This document shows, one piece after another, positions 10,209 to 18,099 of a DNA stretch of 64,000 bases. The notes under the pieces were generated by a model. The model saw only the letters and a program-made list of their open reading frames with translations. It ran no database searches and had not been told where the DNA came from. The translations under genes and the position numbers were made by a program. The DNA lies in NCBI RefSeq assembly GCF_002217755.1, contig NZ_BCFL01000017.1:338442-402441 (forward strand), given 5' to 3'. The DNA is from Streptomyces hyaluromycini (lineage in GTDB: Bacteria > Actinomycetota > Actinomycetes > Streptomycetales > Streptomycetaceae). Positions within the stretch are counted from its first letter, which is position 1, and every line of letters begins with the position of its first letter.

Positions 10209-11345
10209 CTACTTGAGGCCGATCGCGGCGCAGGCCGACCGGTACTTCGGGGTGCAGATGTCGGCGACGGTGTAGACGCCGTCCTCGATCACCGTGTCCT
10301 TGATGTTGTCCTTCGTGAGGGCGACCACCGGCACGAGCGTCGCGGGGATGTCCTTCTCGGTCGGGCTGTCGACCTTGTCCTGGGTCAGCGCGTCGTACTG
10401 GATGTCACGGCCCTGCACCTTGTACACCGCCATCTGCGCGGCGTCGGTGGCCTCGTCCAGGAACGGCTTGTACACGGTCATGTACTGCTCGCCCGAGACG
10501 ACCCGCTGCACCGCGTCCAGGTTCGCGTCCTGCCCGGTCACCGGGGGGATCGTGGTGGCGCCCGCCTGCTTCAGCGCGTCGATGACGGCGCCGGCCATGC
10601 CGTCGTTGGCCGAGTAGACGGCGGCGATGTTGTTCAGGCCGACGGCCTGGATCGCCTTCTTCATGTTCGCCCCGGCGACCTCGGGCGACCACTTGTCGGT
10701 GTCGTACTGCTCGGCGATGCGGACCCTGTCCTTGAGTTCGGCGAGGGCGCCGTCCTTGAAACTCGCCGTGTTCGGGTCCGCGGGGTCGCCGTTCATCATG
10801 ACGATCCTGCTGGTCGCCGCCTTGCTGCCGAGCGCCTCAAGGATGGCGCGGCCCTGGACCTCGCCGACGAGTTCGTTGTCGTGCGAGACGTACGCGTCGA
10901 TCGGGCCCTGCGCGAGCCGGTCGTAGGCGATGACGGGGATACCGGCGTCCTTCGCCTTCCGGACGTCCGGCGCGATGGCCGCGGCGTCCACCGCGTCCAC
11001 CACGATGATGTCGACCTTCTTGGCCACCATCTCCCGGAACTGCCGGCTCTGCTTGTCCTTGCTCGCCTCGGCATTGGCGTAGTCGACCTTGCCCTTGCCG
11101 TGCGTGAGGGAGGCGACCTCCTTCTTGAAGATGGGGTGGTCGAAGGCCTCGAACCGGGCCGTGTCCTTGTCGGGCAGGAGCAGCCCCACCGTGATGTCGT
11201 CGCCCTTCGTCGGGGACGCGGAGGTGTCACCGCCGCCGATGCCGTCGACGACGCCGCACGCGGTGAGCGTGAGCGCGGACGCGGAGGCGGCCAGGGTTAT
11301 CGCGAGGCGGGGCAGGGGGGTCCCGCGGAGGGTAGGAACGCTCAC
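10209..11345 (-). CDS. Sugar-binding lipoprotein of an ABC importer (XylF/RbsB type)
   Basis: A 378-residue exported binding protein. GTG start at 11345 is preceded by GGAAGG; it gives a lipoprotein signal peptide ending in the lipobox LTAC. The mature part is a type-1 periplasmic binding fold: ITVGLLLPDKDTARFEAFD, MVAKKVDIIVVDAVDAAAI, AGIPVIAYDRLAQGPIDAYVSHDNE, AVYSANDGMAGAVIDALKQ and PPVTGQDANLDAVQRVVSGEQYMTVYKP, close to xylose/ribose binders. No permease or ATPase gene flanks it, so it must work with a distant transporter or as a sensor. A LacI-type palindrome lies 364 bases upstream. Confidence 0.88.
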   Translation of the reverse strand: MSVPTLRGTPLPRLAITLAASASALTLTACGVVDGIGGGDTSASPTKGDDITVGLLLPDKDTARFEAFDHPIFKKEVASLTHGKGKVDYANAEASKDKQSRQFREMVAKKVDIIVVDAVDAAAIAPDVRKAKDAGIPVIAYDRLAQGPIDAYVSHDNELVGEVQGRAILEALGSKAATSRIVMMNGDPADPNTASFKDGALAELKDRVRIAEQYDTDKWSPEVAGANMKKAIQAVGLNNIAAVYSANDGMAGAVIDALKQAGATTIPPVTGQDANLDAVQRVVSGEQYMTVYKPFLDEATDAAQMAVYKVQGRDIQYDALTQDKVDSPTEKDIPATLVPVVALTKDNIKDTVIEDGVYTVADICTPKYRSACAAIGLK

Positions 11346-11708
11346 ATCAGGCGCCTTCCGGGTGGGGGGAGCGTCATGCGCAACCGATGGTGTGAAGGAA
11401 GCAAACGCGTAGTGACGGGGTACGTCAAGACGTAAGGACAACAAGGCAGTTGGAGCATGCCGTGCGCGACACCCCGAGACCTGCGGACGGGTGGCGGTTC
11501 GCGCAGTTCAGGCCGGTGCGGCGGGAGTTCGCGGGGGTGGCGGACCGTGCGTCACGGAAGGTCCGGAGCGGGGCGCGCCGGGCAACAGGCCATCCATATC
11601 CGGCGCTTGGCCGCCTTCGCAGCACCTCCGCAGCACCTTCGCAGTCTTCGCCCTCTTCACGGTCGCTACTCCTCGGTACCGCCGTCACCCCTCGGCGACC
11701 GCCCCGCC

Positions 11709-11720
11709 TGAAGCGCTTCA
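11709..11720. promoter_or_regulatory. LacI-type operator palindrome
   Basis: TGAAGCGCTTCA is a perfect 12-base palindrome with the central GCGC typical of LacI/GalR-family operators. It sits between the sugar-binding lipoprotein and the secreted hydrolase gene. No LacI-type gene is in the window, so the regulator would be encoded elsewhere. Confidence 0.55.
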
Positions 11721-11830
11721 AGAACTGCTGACATCAACGACGCGCACCCTGCGGCACTCACCGGCACACGCCCCCGCCCCGCCCGGAACTCGTCGCGGCA
11801 GGCACGACCAGCCTCATGTTGTGCAATCCA

Positions 11831-11860
11831 TTGACGGCCGCAACAAACAGGCCCTACATT
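11831..11860 (+). promoter_or_regulatory. Candidate vegetative promoter for the secreted hydrolase
   Basis: TTGACG and TACATT are separated by 18 bases, fitting a principal-sigma promoter. The -10 box ends about 75 bases before the hydrolase start codon. Confidence 0.5.
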
Positions 11861-11934
11861 CCTCGGTGCCCTCGCTCAGCGCACCGAGCACTGCTCCCCC
11901 GTTCGTCACCCCCCGCGCGCAAGGAGCCGCTTCC

Positions 11935-13365
11935 ATGTCAGCCAGCACCCGCACCCGCGCCTCCCGCACCCGACTGCGCATCGCCCTGGCCGCGCTGGCC
12001 ACCCTGACCGCCACGGCCCTCACCGCCCTGCCCGCACCCGCCGCCCGGGCGGACACGCCGGCCGCGGGCAGCCTGACCGGCACCCTCTCCGACGGCGCCA
12101 CCTGGATCGCGGACGTACCCGAGCACTGGAACGGCACCCTGCTGCTGTTCAGCCACGGCTTCGGTCCCACCGTCGCCAGGGACGCCCCCACCGACGCCGT
12201 CCGCACCGAGCTGCTCGCCGAGGGCTACGCGCTGGCGGGGTCCTCGTACGACCCCCATGGCTCGATGTGGGCCCTGAACAGCGCCGAGCGCGACCAGTTC
12301 GCCACCCTCGACGCCGTCACCGCGAAGATCGGCACGCCGCGGCGCACGCTCGCCATGGGGCAGTCCATGGGCGGGCTCGTGAACGCGCAGCTGGCCCGGG
12401 ACGGCGGCGGCCGCATCGACGGCGCGCTCGGCCAGTGCGGCCTGGTCGCGGGCGCCACGGACCTGGACGACTACCAGCTGGACGCCGAGTACGCGATCGC
12501 CCGGCTGCTGCTGCCGGCACAGGACGTGCAGCTGGTGCGCTTCGGCTCCGCCGACGCGGCGGCCGCCGTCGCGAAGCAGCTCACCGACGCGGTCACCGCC
12601 GCGCAGGCCACCCCGCAGGGCCGGGCCAGGATCGCGCTCGCCGCCGCCTTCCTCAACCTGCCCGCCTGGTCGCCCGGAAAGACCAGGCCCGCCGCGACCG
12701 ACTGGGCGGGCCAGGAGGCCCAGCAGTACGACTGGTTCGCACAGGGCATCCTGGCGTTCGTCGAGGGCGGCCGGTACGCCGTCGAGCAGTCGGTCGGCGG
12801 CAACAACTCGTGGAACCAGGGCGTCGACTACACCGGTCTGCTCGCCGGTTCCGAACACGCGCCCCAGGTCCGCGCCCTGTACACGGCGGCCGGGCTCGAC
12901 CTGGGCGCCGACCTGCGCACACTGACCGCGGGCGCCGCGATCACCGCCGATCCCGCGGCGGTCCGTACCGCGCGGCGGACGTCCTCCGCGGGCCAGGGAC
13001 TGGAGGTGCCGTTGCTCGACGTCCACACCACCGCCGACAACCTGGTCCCGGTGGAGCAGGAGAACCGCTTCGCCGGGCGAGTGCGCGCCTCGGGCGACGG
13101 CGCGCTGCTGCGGCAGGCGTACGTCGAACGGCAGGGCCACTGCGCGTTCACCACCGCCGAGACCGTGGCCTCGCTGCACGCCCTCGAACACCGTGTGGAC
13201 ACCGGCCGCTGGGACGACGCCGCGACACCGGCCGCCCTCCAGCGGTCCGCCACCGCGCTCGGCCTGGACGGGGCGGCCTATGTGCCGTATGCCCCGGCGC
13301 AGTTGACGGTCGGCCGCGACGACGACGGTACGCAGTCGCCGGTCCGCGACGACCGGCACGGCTGA
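11935..13365 (+). CDS. Secreted alpha/beta hydrolase
   Basis: A 476-residue exported enzyme. AAGGAG 8 bases before the ATG sets the start. The Sec signal peptide runs to about residue 39, with cleavage after APAARA. LLLFSHGFGP is the oxyanion-hole strand, and MGQSMGG (G-x-S-x-G) holds the nucleophile Ser. A late Asp (LLDVHTTADNLVP) and RQGHCAFTTAET probably supply the acid and His. The middle ~200 residues form a helical cap. Substrate unknown; secreted esterase or peptidase activity is plausible. The stop codon lies inside a 24-base tandem duplication. Confidence 0.85.
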   Translation: MSASTRTRASRTRLRIALAALATLTATALTALPAPAARADTPAAGSLTGTLSDGATWIADVPEHWNGTLLLFSHGFGPTVARDAPTDAVRTELLAEGYALAGSSYDPHGSMWALNSAERDQFATLDAVTAKIGTPRRTLAMGQSMGGLVNAQLARDGGGRIDGALGQCGLVAGATDLDDYQLDAEYAIARLLLPAQDVQLVRFGSADAAAAVAKQLTDAVTAAQATPQGRARIALAAAFLNLPAWSPGKTRPAATDWAGQEAQQYDWFAQGILAFVEGGRYAVEQSVGGNNSWNQGVDYTGLLAGSEHAPQVRALYTAAGLDLGADLRTLTAGAAITADPAAVRTARRTSSAGQGLEVPLLDVHTTADNLVPVEQENRFAGRVRASGDGALLRQAYVERQGHCAFTTAETVASLHALEHRVDTGRWDDAATPAALQRSATALGLDGAAYVPYAPAQLTVGRDDDGTQSPVRDDRHG

Positions 13366-13395
13366 GGCCGGGACGACCGGCACGGCTGAGGCCGG
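13348..13395. repeat. Two tandem copies of a 24-base unit
   Basis: The unit GACGACCGGCACGGCTGAGG plus CCGG occurs twice in succession. The first copy contains the stop codon of the secreted hydrolase, so the gene end has been duplicated. Confidence 0.85.
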
Positions 13396-13440
13396 GGCGG
13401 CCGCCTTCCGGGGCGGCGCGGCGGTCGCGGGCGACGCGTG

Positions 13441-13486
13441 GTCGCGGGGGAGGCAGCGGTCGCGGGGGAGGCAGCGGTCGCGGGGG
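13441..13486. repeat. 18-base tandem repeat, about 2.6 copies
   Basis: GTCGCGGGGGAGGCAGCG occurs twice with a 10-base partial third copy. It lies between two convergent genes just past the phosphatase stop codon and codes for nothing evident. Confidence 0.85.
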
Positions 13487-13503
13487 CCCCGTGGCCGTCG
13501 CCG

Positions 13504-15939
13504 TCACGGGTCGTCCGGTCCGGTGAGGCCGATCTCGGCCCAGATGGTCTTGCCGCGGAGCTGCTGGCGGGTGCCCCAGCGGCGGGAGAGCCGGGCGACG
13601 AGCAGCAGGCCGCGGCCGCCCTCGTCGTAGCCGCGGGCCCGGCGCAGGTGCGGTGCGGTGCCGCTGGCGTCGGAGACCTCGCAGAGCAGTGTGGTCCCCC
13701 GGATCAGCCGGAGCTGGACGGGAGGCTGCCCGTAGCGGATCGCGTTCGTGACGAGTTCGCTGACCACCAGCTCGGCCGTGAACGCCACGTCCGGCAGCTG
13801 CCAGGCCTCCAGCCGGGCCAGCACCCGGGCCCGGGCGTCGGCGACCACGGCCGGATCGGAGGGCAGGTCCCAGGTGGCGACCTGGTCGGCGTCGAGCGCC
13901 CGGGTGCGCGCGACGAGCAGGGCGACGTCGTCCTCGGGCTGCACGGGCAGCAGCGCCGGAATCAGCTCGTCGCACAGCTCCTCCAGCGGCCGGGCGGCAG
14001 CCCGGTCGAGGGAGCGGCGCAGCCGCGCCAGACCGTCGCCCAGGTCCTGCCCGGGCCCCTTGAGCAGGCCGTCGGTGTACAGCGCGAGGAGGCTGCCCGG
14101 GGCCAGTTCCCGCTCGGCGGTCTCGAAGGGCAGCCCGCCCGCGCCCAGCGGCGGGCCGGGCGGCACGTCGAGGAATTCCGCCGGTCCGTCCGGTCCGGCG
14201 ACGGCGGGCGGCGGGTGGCCCGCGCTGGCGGCCGTGCACCGGCGGGAGACCGGGTCGTAGACCACGTACAGGCAGGTGGCGATGAGATCGCTGCAGGGTT
14301 CGAGGTCGGGCTCGTGCTCCGCGGTGCTCTCCTCCTCGGCCGCCAGGAGGGTGACCAGGTCGTCGAGGTGGGTGAGCAGTTCGTCGGCGGGCAGGTCGAC
14401 GTCGGCCAGGGTGCGCACCGCGGTCCGCAGCCGTCCCATGGTGGCCGAGGCCCGCAGTCCGTGGCCCACCACGTCTCCCGCCACCAGCGCGACCCGGGCG
14501 CCGGAGAGCGGGATCACGTCGAACCAGTCGCCGCCCGGCCCCGCCCGGGTCCGGGCCGGGAGGTAGCGGTGGGCCACCTCGACCGCGTCCTGGGCCGAGA
14601 ACCGGTGGGGCAGGAGGCTGCGCTGCAGGGCCAGCGCGGTGCCGCGTTCGAGGGTGTAGCGGCGGGCGTTGTCCACGGCCACGGCGGCGCGCGCGGCGAT
14701 CTCCTCGGCCAGCAGCAGGTCGTCGCGGGTGAACGGGTCCTCGCGCCGGTGCCGGACGAGGACCGCCACGCCGAGGGTGATGCCGCGGGCCCGCAGCGGA
14801 ATGACCATGATCGAGTGGATCCCGAACCTGCGGACCACCCACGACCGCTCGGGATCGGCGAGCTCCCAGGCCCGGATCGCCTCGTCCCCGGTGTTGTGCA
14901 GCGAGGACCTGCCGGTGGCCAGACAGCGGACGGGGGGTGCGGACGCGGGGTAGTCGTCCACGTCTCCGGGTTCGATCACCGCCTCGGGCGCCCCGCGCAG
15001 CACGGACTGCTGTGCCGCGCGCCGCAGCGGGACCCGGCCGGTGCCGGACGGTTTCGGCTCGACGCCGTGGCACAGGGAGTCGAGCAGGTCGATGGTGATG
15101 AAGTCGGCGAGCCGGTCCACCGTCACGTCGGCCATCTCCTGCGCCGTGCGCATCACGTCCAGGGTGCTGCCCACCCGGGCGCTGATGTCGTTCAGCAGCG
15201 CGAGCCGCTCCCTGGCCAGGTACTGCTCGCTGACGTCGAGCGCGGAGACCTCCACGTTCCGCACCTGACCGGCCGGGGTGACGAGCGGGGAGACGGCGAC
15301 GGACCAGACCTTCTCGGGGGCGTCCGGCCGGACCCGGCCCCGGATGTGGAACTCCTCGGGCTCGCCCGTCGCGAACACCCGGCCCATGCCGGTCTCGATC
15401 CGGTGGCAGAGGTGGGGCGGCAGGATGTCGGTGACGGGCCGGCCGCGCATCCGCTCCTCGCGCAGGCCGAGTTCCCGCGCGGCACCGGCGCTCGCCCGCA
15501 CGACCCGCAGCGCGGAGTCGTACACCATCACGGGCAGCCGGCACTGGGCGAACGCCTCGTCCCCCGTCACCGCGTCCGGCCGCGGCGGCTCGGGGGGCGT
15601 CACCACGAGGAGCCGCTGGGCACGGCCCTCGCGGTCGACCGACGGATACGCCCGTACCCGCACCGCGACGGTCCGGCCGTCCCGGTGCCGGAGCAGGGCC
15701 GTCGTCGCGGCGGCGGTCAGGTCCGTGAGGCCGTCCCCGCCGCCGGGTGCCGAGGCGATCAGACGGCTGACGGGGCTGCCGACGGCCTCCTGGCAGGGGT
15801 AGCCGAGCAGCCGCTCGGCGCCCGCGCTCCACCCCGTCACGACGCCCCGGTCGTCGACGACCGCCGTGGCCGGGTCCGCCGGGTCCGCCGGGTCGGGCGG
15901 TACGGCGCCGCTCCCGCCGATCGGGGTGGCATCACGCAT
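13504..15939 (-). CDS. PAS-PAS-GAF-SpoIIE phosphatase with HATPase_c domain
   Basis: A cytoplasmic signalling protein of about 811 residues with no membrane segment. In order it carries a PAS domain (DRGVVTGWSAGAERLLGYP), a second PAS domain (VMVYDSALRVVRASAGAARE), a GAF domain from LLNDISARVGSTLDV, a SpoIIE/PP2C phosphatase (LQRSLLPH, GGDWFDV, VALVAGDVVGHG, LALYTDGLL) and an anti-sigma-type ATPase domain (VVSELVTNAIRYG, DEGGRGLLLV). Such proteins dephosphorylate STAS anti-sigma antagonists and may also bind them; the target here is unknown. The chosen ATG has GGTGA five bases upstream; in-frame starts at 16029 and 16056 are alternatives. The 19.9-22.6 kb gene shares the C-terminal half. Confidence 0.9.
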   Translation of the reverse strand: MRDATPIGGSGAVPPDPADPADPATAVVDDRGVVTGWSAGAERLLGYPCQEAVGSPVSRLIASAPGGGDGLTDLTAAATTALLRHRDGRTVAVRVRAYPSVDREGRAQRLLVVTPPEPPRPDAVTGDEAFAQCRLPVMVYDSALRVVRASAGAARELGLREERMRGRPVTDILPPHLCHRIETGMGRVFATGEPEEFHIRGRVRPDAPEKVWSVAVSPLVTPAGQVRNVEVSALDVSEQYLARERLALLNDISARVGSTLDVMRTAQEMADVTVDRLADFITIDLLDSLCHGVEPKPSGTGRVPLRRAAQQSVLRGAPEAVIEPGDVDDYPASAPPVRCLATGRSSLHNTGDEAIRAWELADPERSWVVRRFGIHSIMVIPLRARGITLGVAVLVRHRREDPFTRDDLLLAEEIAARAAVAVDNARRYTLERGTALALQRSLLPHRFSAQDAVEVAHRYLPARTRAGPGGDWFDVIPLSGARVALVAGDVVGHGLRASATMGRLRTAVRTLADVDLPADELLTHLDDLVTLLAAEEESTAEHEPDLEPCSDLIATCLYVVYDPVSRRCTAASAGHPPPAVAGPDGPAEFLDVPPGPPLGAGGLPFETAERELAPGSLLALYTDGLLKGPGQDLGDGLARLRRSLDRAAARPLEELCDELIPALLPVQPEDDVALLVARTRALDADQVATWDLPSDPAVVADARARVLARLEAWQLPDVAFTAELVVSELVTNAIRYGQPPVQLRLIRGTTLLCEVSDASGTAPHLRRARGYDEGGRGLLLVARLSRRWGTRQQLRGKTIWAEIGLTGPDDP

Positions 15940-16106
15940 GCCGGTCACCGCCCGTTCTGCCGGCTCGGCCGCCGTGGCCCCGGGCGGACGCCGAGGAGGC
16001 CACGGGACACCGCAGCCGACCGGTCTCACCGCGTCGCCCTCACACCTCCCCTCCATCGTCCTTCGCCCACCCCCACACGTCACCTGCACCGCCCCCGGCG
16101 GCACAG

Positions 16107-16405
16107 GTGACTGAGGCGGAGGGCATGACCGAGGAAGAAGGCGCGGCTGAGGAAGGGCGCACGGCTAAGGAAGAAGGCGCGGCCGGGGAGCCACGCACAG
16201 CCGCGCACACCCCGCGGCGGAGAGCGCCGCTGAGGGCGCCGCTGAGGACGAGGGTGCGGCTAAGGAAGGGCGCACGGCCGAGGAAGGGGGCACGGTTAAG
16301 GAAGAAGGCGCAGCTGAGCAAGGGGGGCACGGCTGCGGAAGGAGGCGCGGCCGGGGAGCCGCGCACAGCCGCGCACAGCCGCGGCGGAGAGCGCCGCTGA
16401 GGGCG
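16107..16405. repeat. Degenerate repeat array with a ~62-base direct repeat
   Basis: Two near-identical blocks of about 62 bases, 16176-16238 and 16344-16405, both beginning GGCGCGGCCGGGGAGCC, lie 168 bases apart. Between them are several degraded copies of AAGGAAG plus GGCGCACGGC. The array looks like repeated slippage or duplication. Confidence 0.8.
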
Positions 16406-16430
16406 CGGGCGTGGTCGGGGCGGGACGGGG

Positions 16431-16457
16431 ACGGCCCGGGTGCGGGACCCGGGCCGT
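16431..16457 (-). terminator. Terminator after the sedolisin gene
   Basis: ACGGCCCGGG and CCCGGGCCGT form a 10-base stem around a 7-base loop, 33 bases downstream of the protease stop codon. A U-tract is lacking, as is common in Streptomyces. Confidence 0.7.
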
Positions 16458-16489
16458 CGGCCGTGTGGTGCGGTGTGGTGCGGGCAGTG

Positions 16490-17836
16490 TCAGGGCTTCT
16501 GCTTGACGAGGGCCGGGACGAAGCGCAGGGCGTCCACGGTGCCGACGCCGGTGGCGAGGTCGTAGCCGTTGACGGCCTTGTAGCCGGTCACGCCCTGGTA
16601 GCTGTTGTTCGTGCCGTCGTTGACGTCGACGATGCCGGTGAGCTTTGAGCGGTAGGAGGAGAGGTCGTACAGCCGCTGCTGGATGTTGCCGAGGCGGTGG
16701 CCGGCGGCCTGGTCGGCGAGGGCGACGATGCCCGCGAAGAGCGGGGTGGCCTCGCTGGTGCCGCCGCTGACGTCCCAGCCGGTGGCGGTCGGGTCGAAGC
16801 TGGAGTAGATCCAGGCGCCGCCGTTGACCGCGGCGGACATCGAGATGTCCGGGGTGCCGCGACGGGTGCCGACCACCTTCTTCACGCCGTTCTGGAAGGA
16901 CGGGCGGGTGAAGACGTGGGACTGGCCGCCGCCGCCGGAGCCGTAGTCGTTGTAGACACTGTCCGGCTTGACGCGGTCGCCCTTGTCGTCCAGGTGGAGC
17001 TGGGTGCCGCCGATCGAGGTGACCAGCGGGTCCGAGGAGGGCCAGGAGTTGACGCGCTTCTTGTAGTACGTCTTGCCGTCCGCCTGAAGGTCGGTGGCGC
17101 CGCCGTCACCGGAGGCGGCGAGCACGGTCACCTTCTTGCGGTTGGCGTCCTGGAAGGCGTACCGCAGCTTCTTGATGCTGGAGAAGTCGCCCTTGGCGAA
17201 GCCGGGGAAGGTGTTCTCGGTGGCGCCGAAGCTCTGGCTGATGACGTCGCCGACGCCGTGGTCGATCATGTACTTCTCGGCGTCCATCATCTCCGGCAGA
17301 CCGGTGGTGCCCTCGGTCTCGGAGACCGCCGTCTCCACGACGACGATCTTCGCGGCGGGCGCCACCGCGTGCGCCATCTCGACGTCGAGGGTGGTCTCGC
17401 CGGCCCAGCCGGTCATGTCGGAGTTCTTCGGGTCGAAGGCGGGGACGTGCCCCCACTTGACGACCTTCACCTTGGTGCTGGGCAGCCCGAACTGCTTGCT
17501 GTAGACGTCGAGATCGTGCTGCACGGTCGGGGAGCCGTACGAGTCGACGATGACGATGGTGCGCCCCTTGCCCGTGACGCCCTTGCGGTAGAGGGCGTTC
17601 AGGTCGTACGCGGTGCGGTACTGGAGCGGGCTGTAGCAGTTGATCTGCCACTTGGCCTGGCACTGCTCGCTGGAGAGCGGGCTGCTCACACCGTGCACCA
17701 GGGTGTGCCCGACGACGGCCGGTACCGCGAGGGTGTGCGGTACGGCGGTGGGCGCGGCGGCCGTCAGCGCGGTGGCCGCGAGTGCGGCGACGGACGTGGC
17801 GGCCGCGACGGCCCGCCCGGTACGGGCTGTGTGCAT
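16490..17836 (-). CDS. Secreted S53 family (sedolisin/kumamolisin) peptidase
   Basis: A 448-residue exported acid serine peptidase. The start ATG at 17836 has AGGGGG upstream; an upstream in-frame GTG lacks one. Residues 1-~30 form a signal peptide. The catalytic residues are visible: Glu147 and Asp151 in GETTLDVE, Asp244 in ASGDGG, and Ser361 in SGGTSEATP. The C-terminal calcium loop is GIVDVNDGTNN to NGYDLATGVG. The usual ~180-residue pro-domain seems much reduced, with only ~65 residues before the catalytic domain. It probably digests external protein. PAP2 is transcribed divergently. Confidence 0.92.
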   Translation of the reverse strand: MHTARTGRAVAAATSVAALAATALTAAAPTAVPHTLAVPAVVGHTLVHGVSSPLSSEQCQAKWQINCYSPLQYRTAYDLNALYRKGVTGKGRTIVIVDSYGSPTVQHDLDVYSKQFGLPSTKVKVVKWGHVPAFDPKNSDMTGWAGETTLDVEMAHAVAPAAKIVVVETAVSETEGTTGLPEMMDAEKYMIDHGVGDVISQSFGATENTFPGFAKGDFSSIKKLRYAFQDANRKKVTVLAASGDGGATDLQADGKTYYKKRVNSWPSSDPLVTSIGGTQLHLDDKGDRVKPDSVYNDYGSGGGGQSHVFTRPSFQNGVKKVVGTRRGTPDISMSAAVNGGAWIYSSFDPTATGWDVSGGTSEATPLFAGIVALADQAAGHRLGNIQQRLYDLSSYRSKLTGIVDVNDGTNNSYQGVTGYKAVNGYDLATGVGTVDALRFVPALVKQKP

Positions 17837-17966
17837 GAATCCCCCTGTGGTTCGGAGTCTCACGAAGTGGTCTCGGTCTCCGAGGAGATCTCGACGTGGT
17901 CTTCGCGCATCCCATCGAACGGGTCATGCACAGATCAAGTACGTTGAACGGACGATGCCGAACCCT

Positions 17967-17980
17967 TTACCCCGTGGTAA
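17967..17980. promoter_or_regulatory. TTACC-N4-GGTAA inverted repeat
   Basis: TTACCCCGTGGTAA lies between the divergent sedolisin and PAP2 genes, 131 bases from the protease start. The symmetry suggests a dimeric repressor site; the regulator is unknown. Confidence 0.35.
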
Positions 17981-18099
17981 CCCACCATTGACCGCACCGT
18001 CGACGGGCACAAGGCTGGAACCCGGGCCGCGGCCTTGCCGTCTTCCTACGTCGAACAGCACCCCCACTGTCCCGCAACCTCTACCTAAACGGCCGGACT

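Larger units (their letters stand above)
11346..11934. other. Intergenic region between the sugar-binding protein and secreted hydrolase genes
   Basis: About 590 bases with no convincing gene. It is the divergent control region for the two secreted products. It contains the TGAAGCGCTTCA palindrome and a recognisable promoter near 11831-11860, both listed separately. Nothing else is evident. Confidence 0.6.
15940..16489. other. Gap dominated by GC-rich repeats
   Basis: About 550 bases between the phosphatase and the sedolisin gene. Possible N-terminal extension codons of the phosphatase occupy the first part. A repeat array fills 16107-16405 and a terminator ends the region. One frame through the repeats stays open (about 97 Glu/Ala/Lys/Arg-rich codons) but has no ribosome site and looks like repeat translation rather than a gene. 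Confidence 0.6.

Noticed and set aside
13438..16110. 890-codon plus-strand frame opposite the phosphatase
   Set aside because: Shadow frame without domains; the minus strand shows PAS, GAF, SpoIIE and ATPase motifs in order.
16107..16400. 97-codon Glu/Ala/Lys/Arg-rich open frame
   Set aside because: Produced by the repeat array; no ribosome site and no motif.
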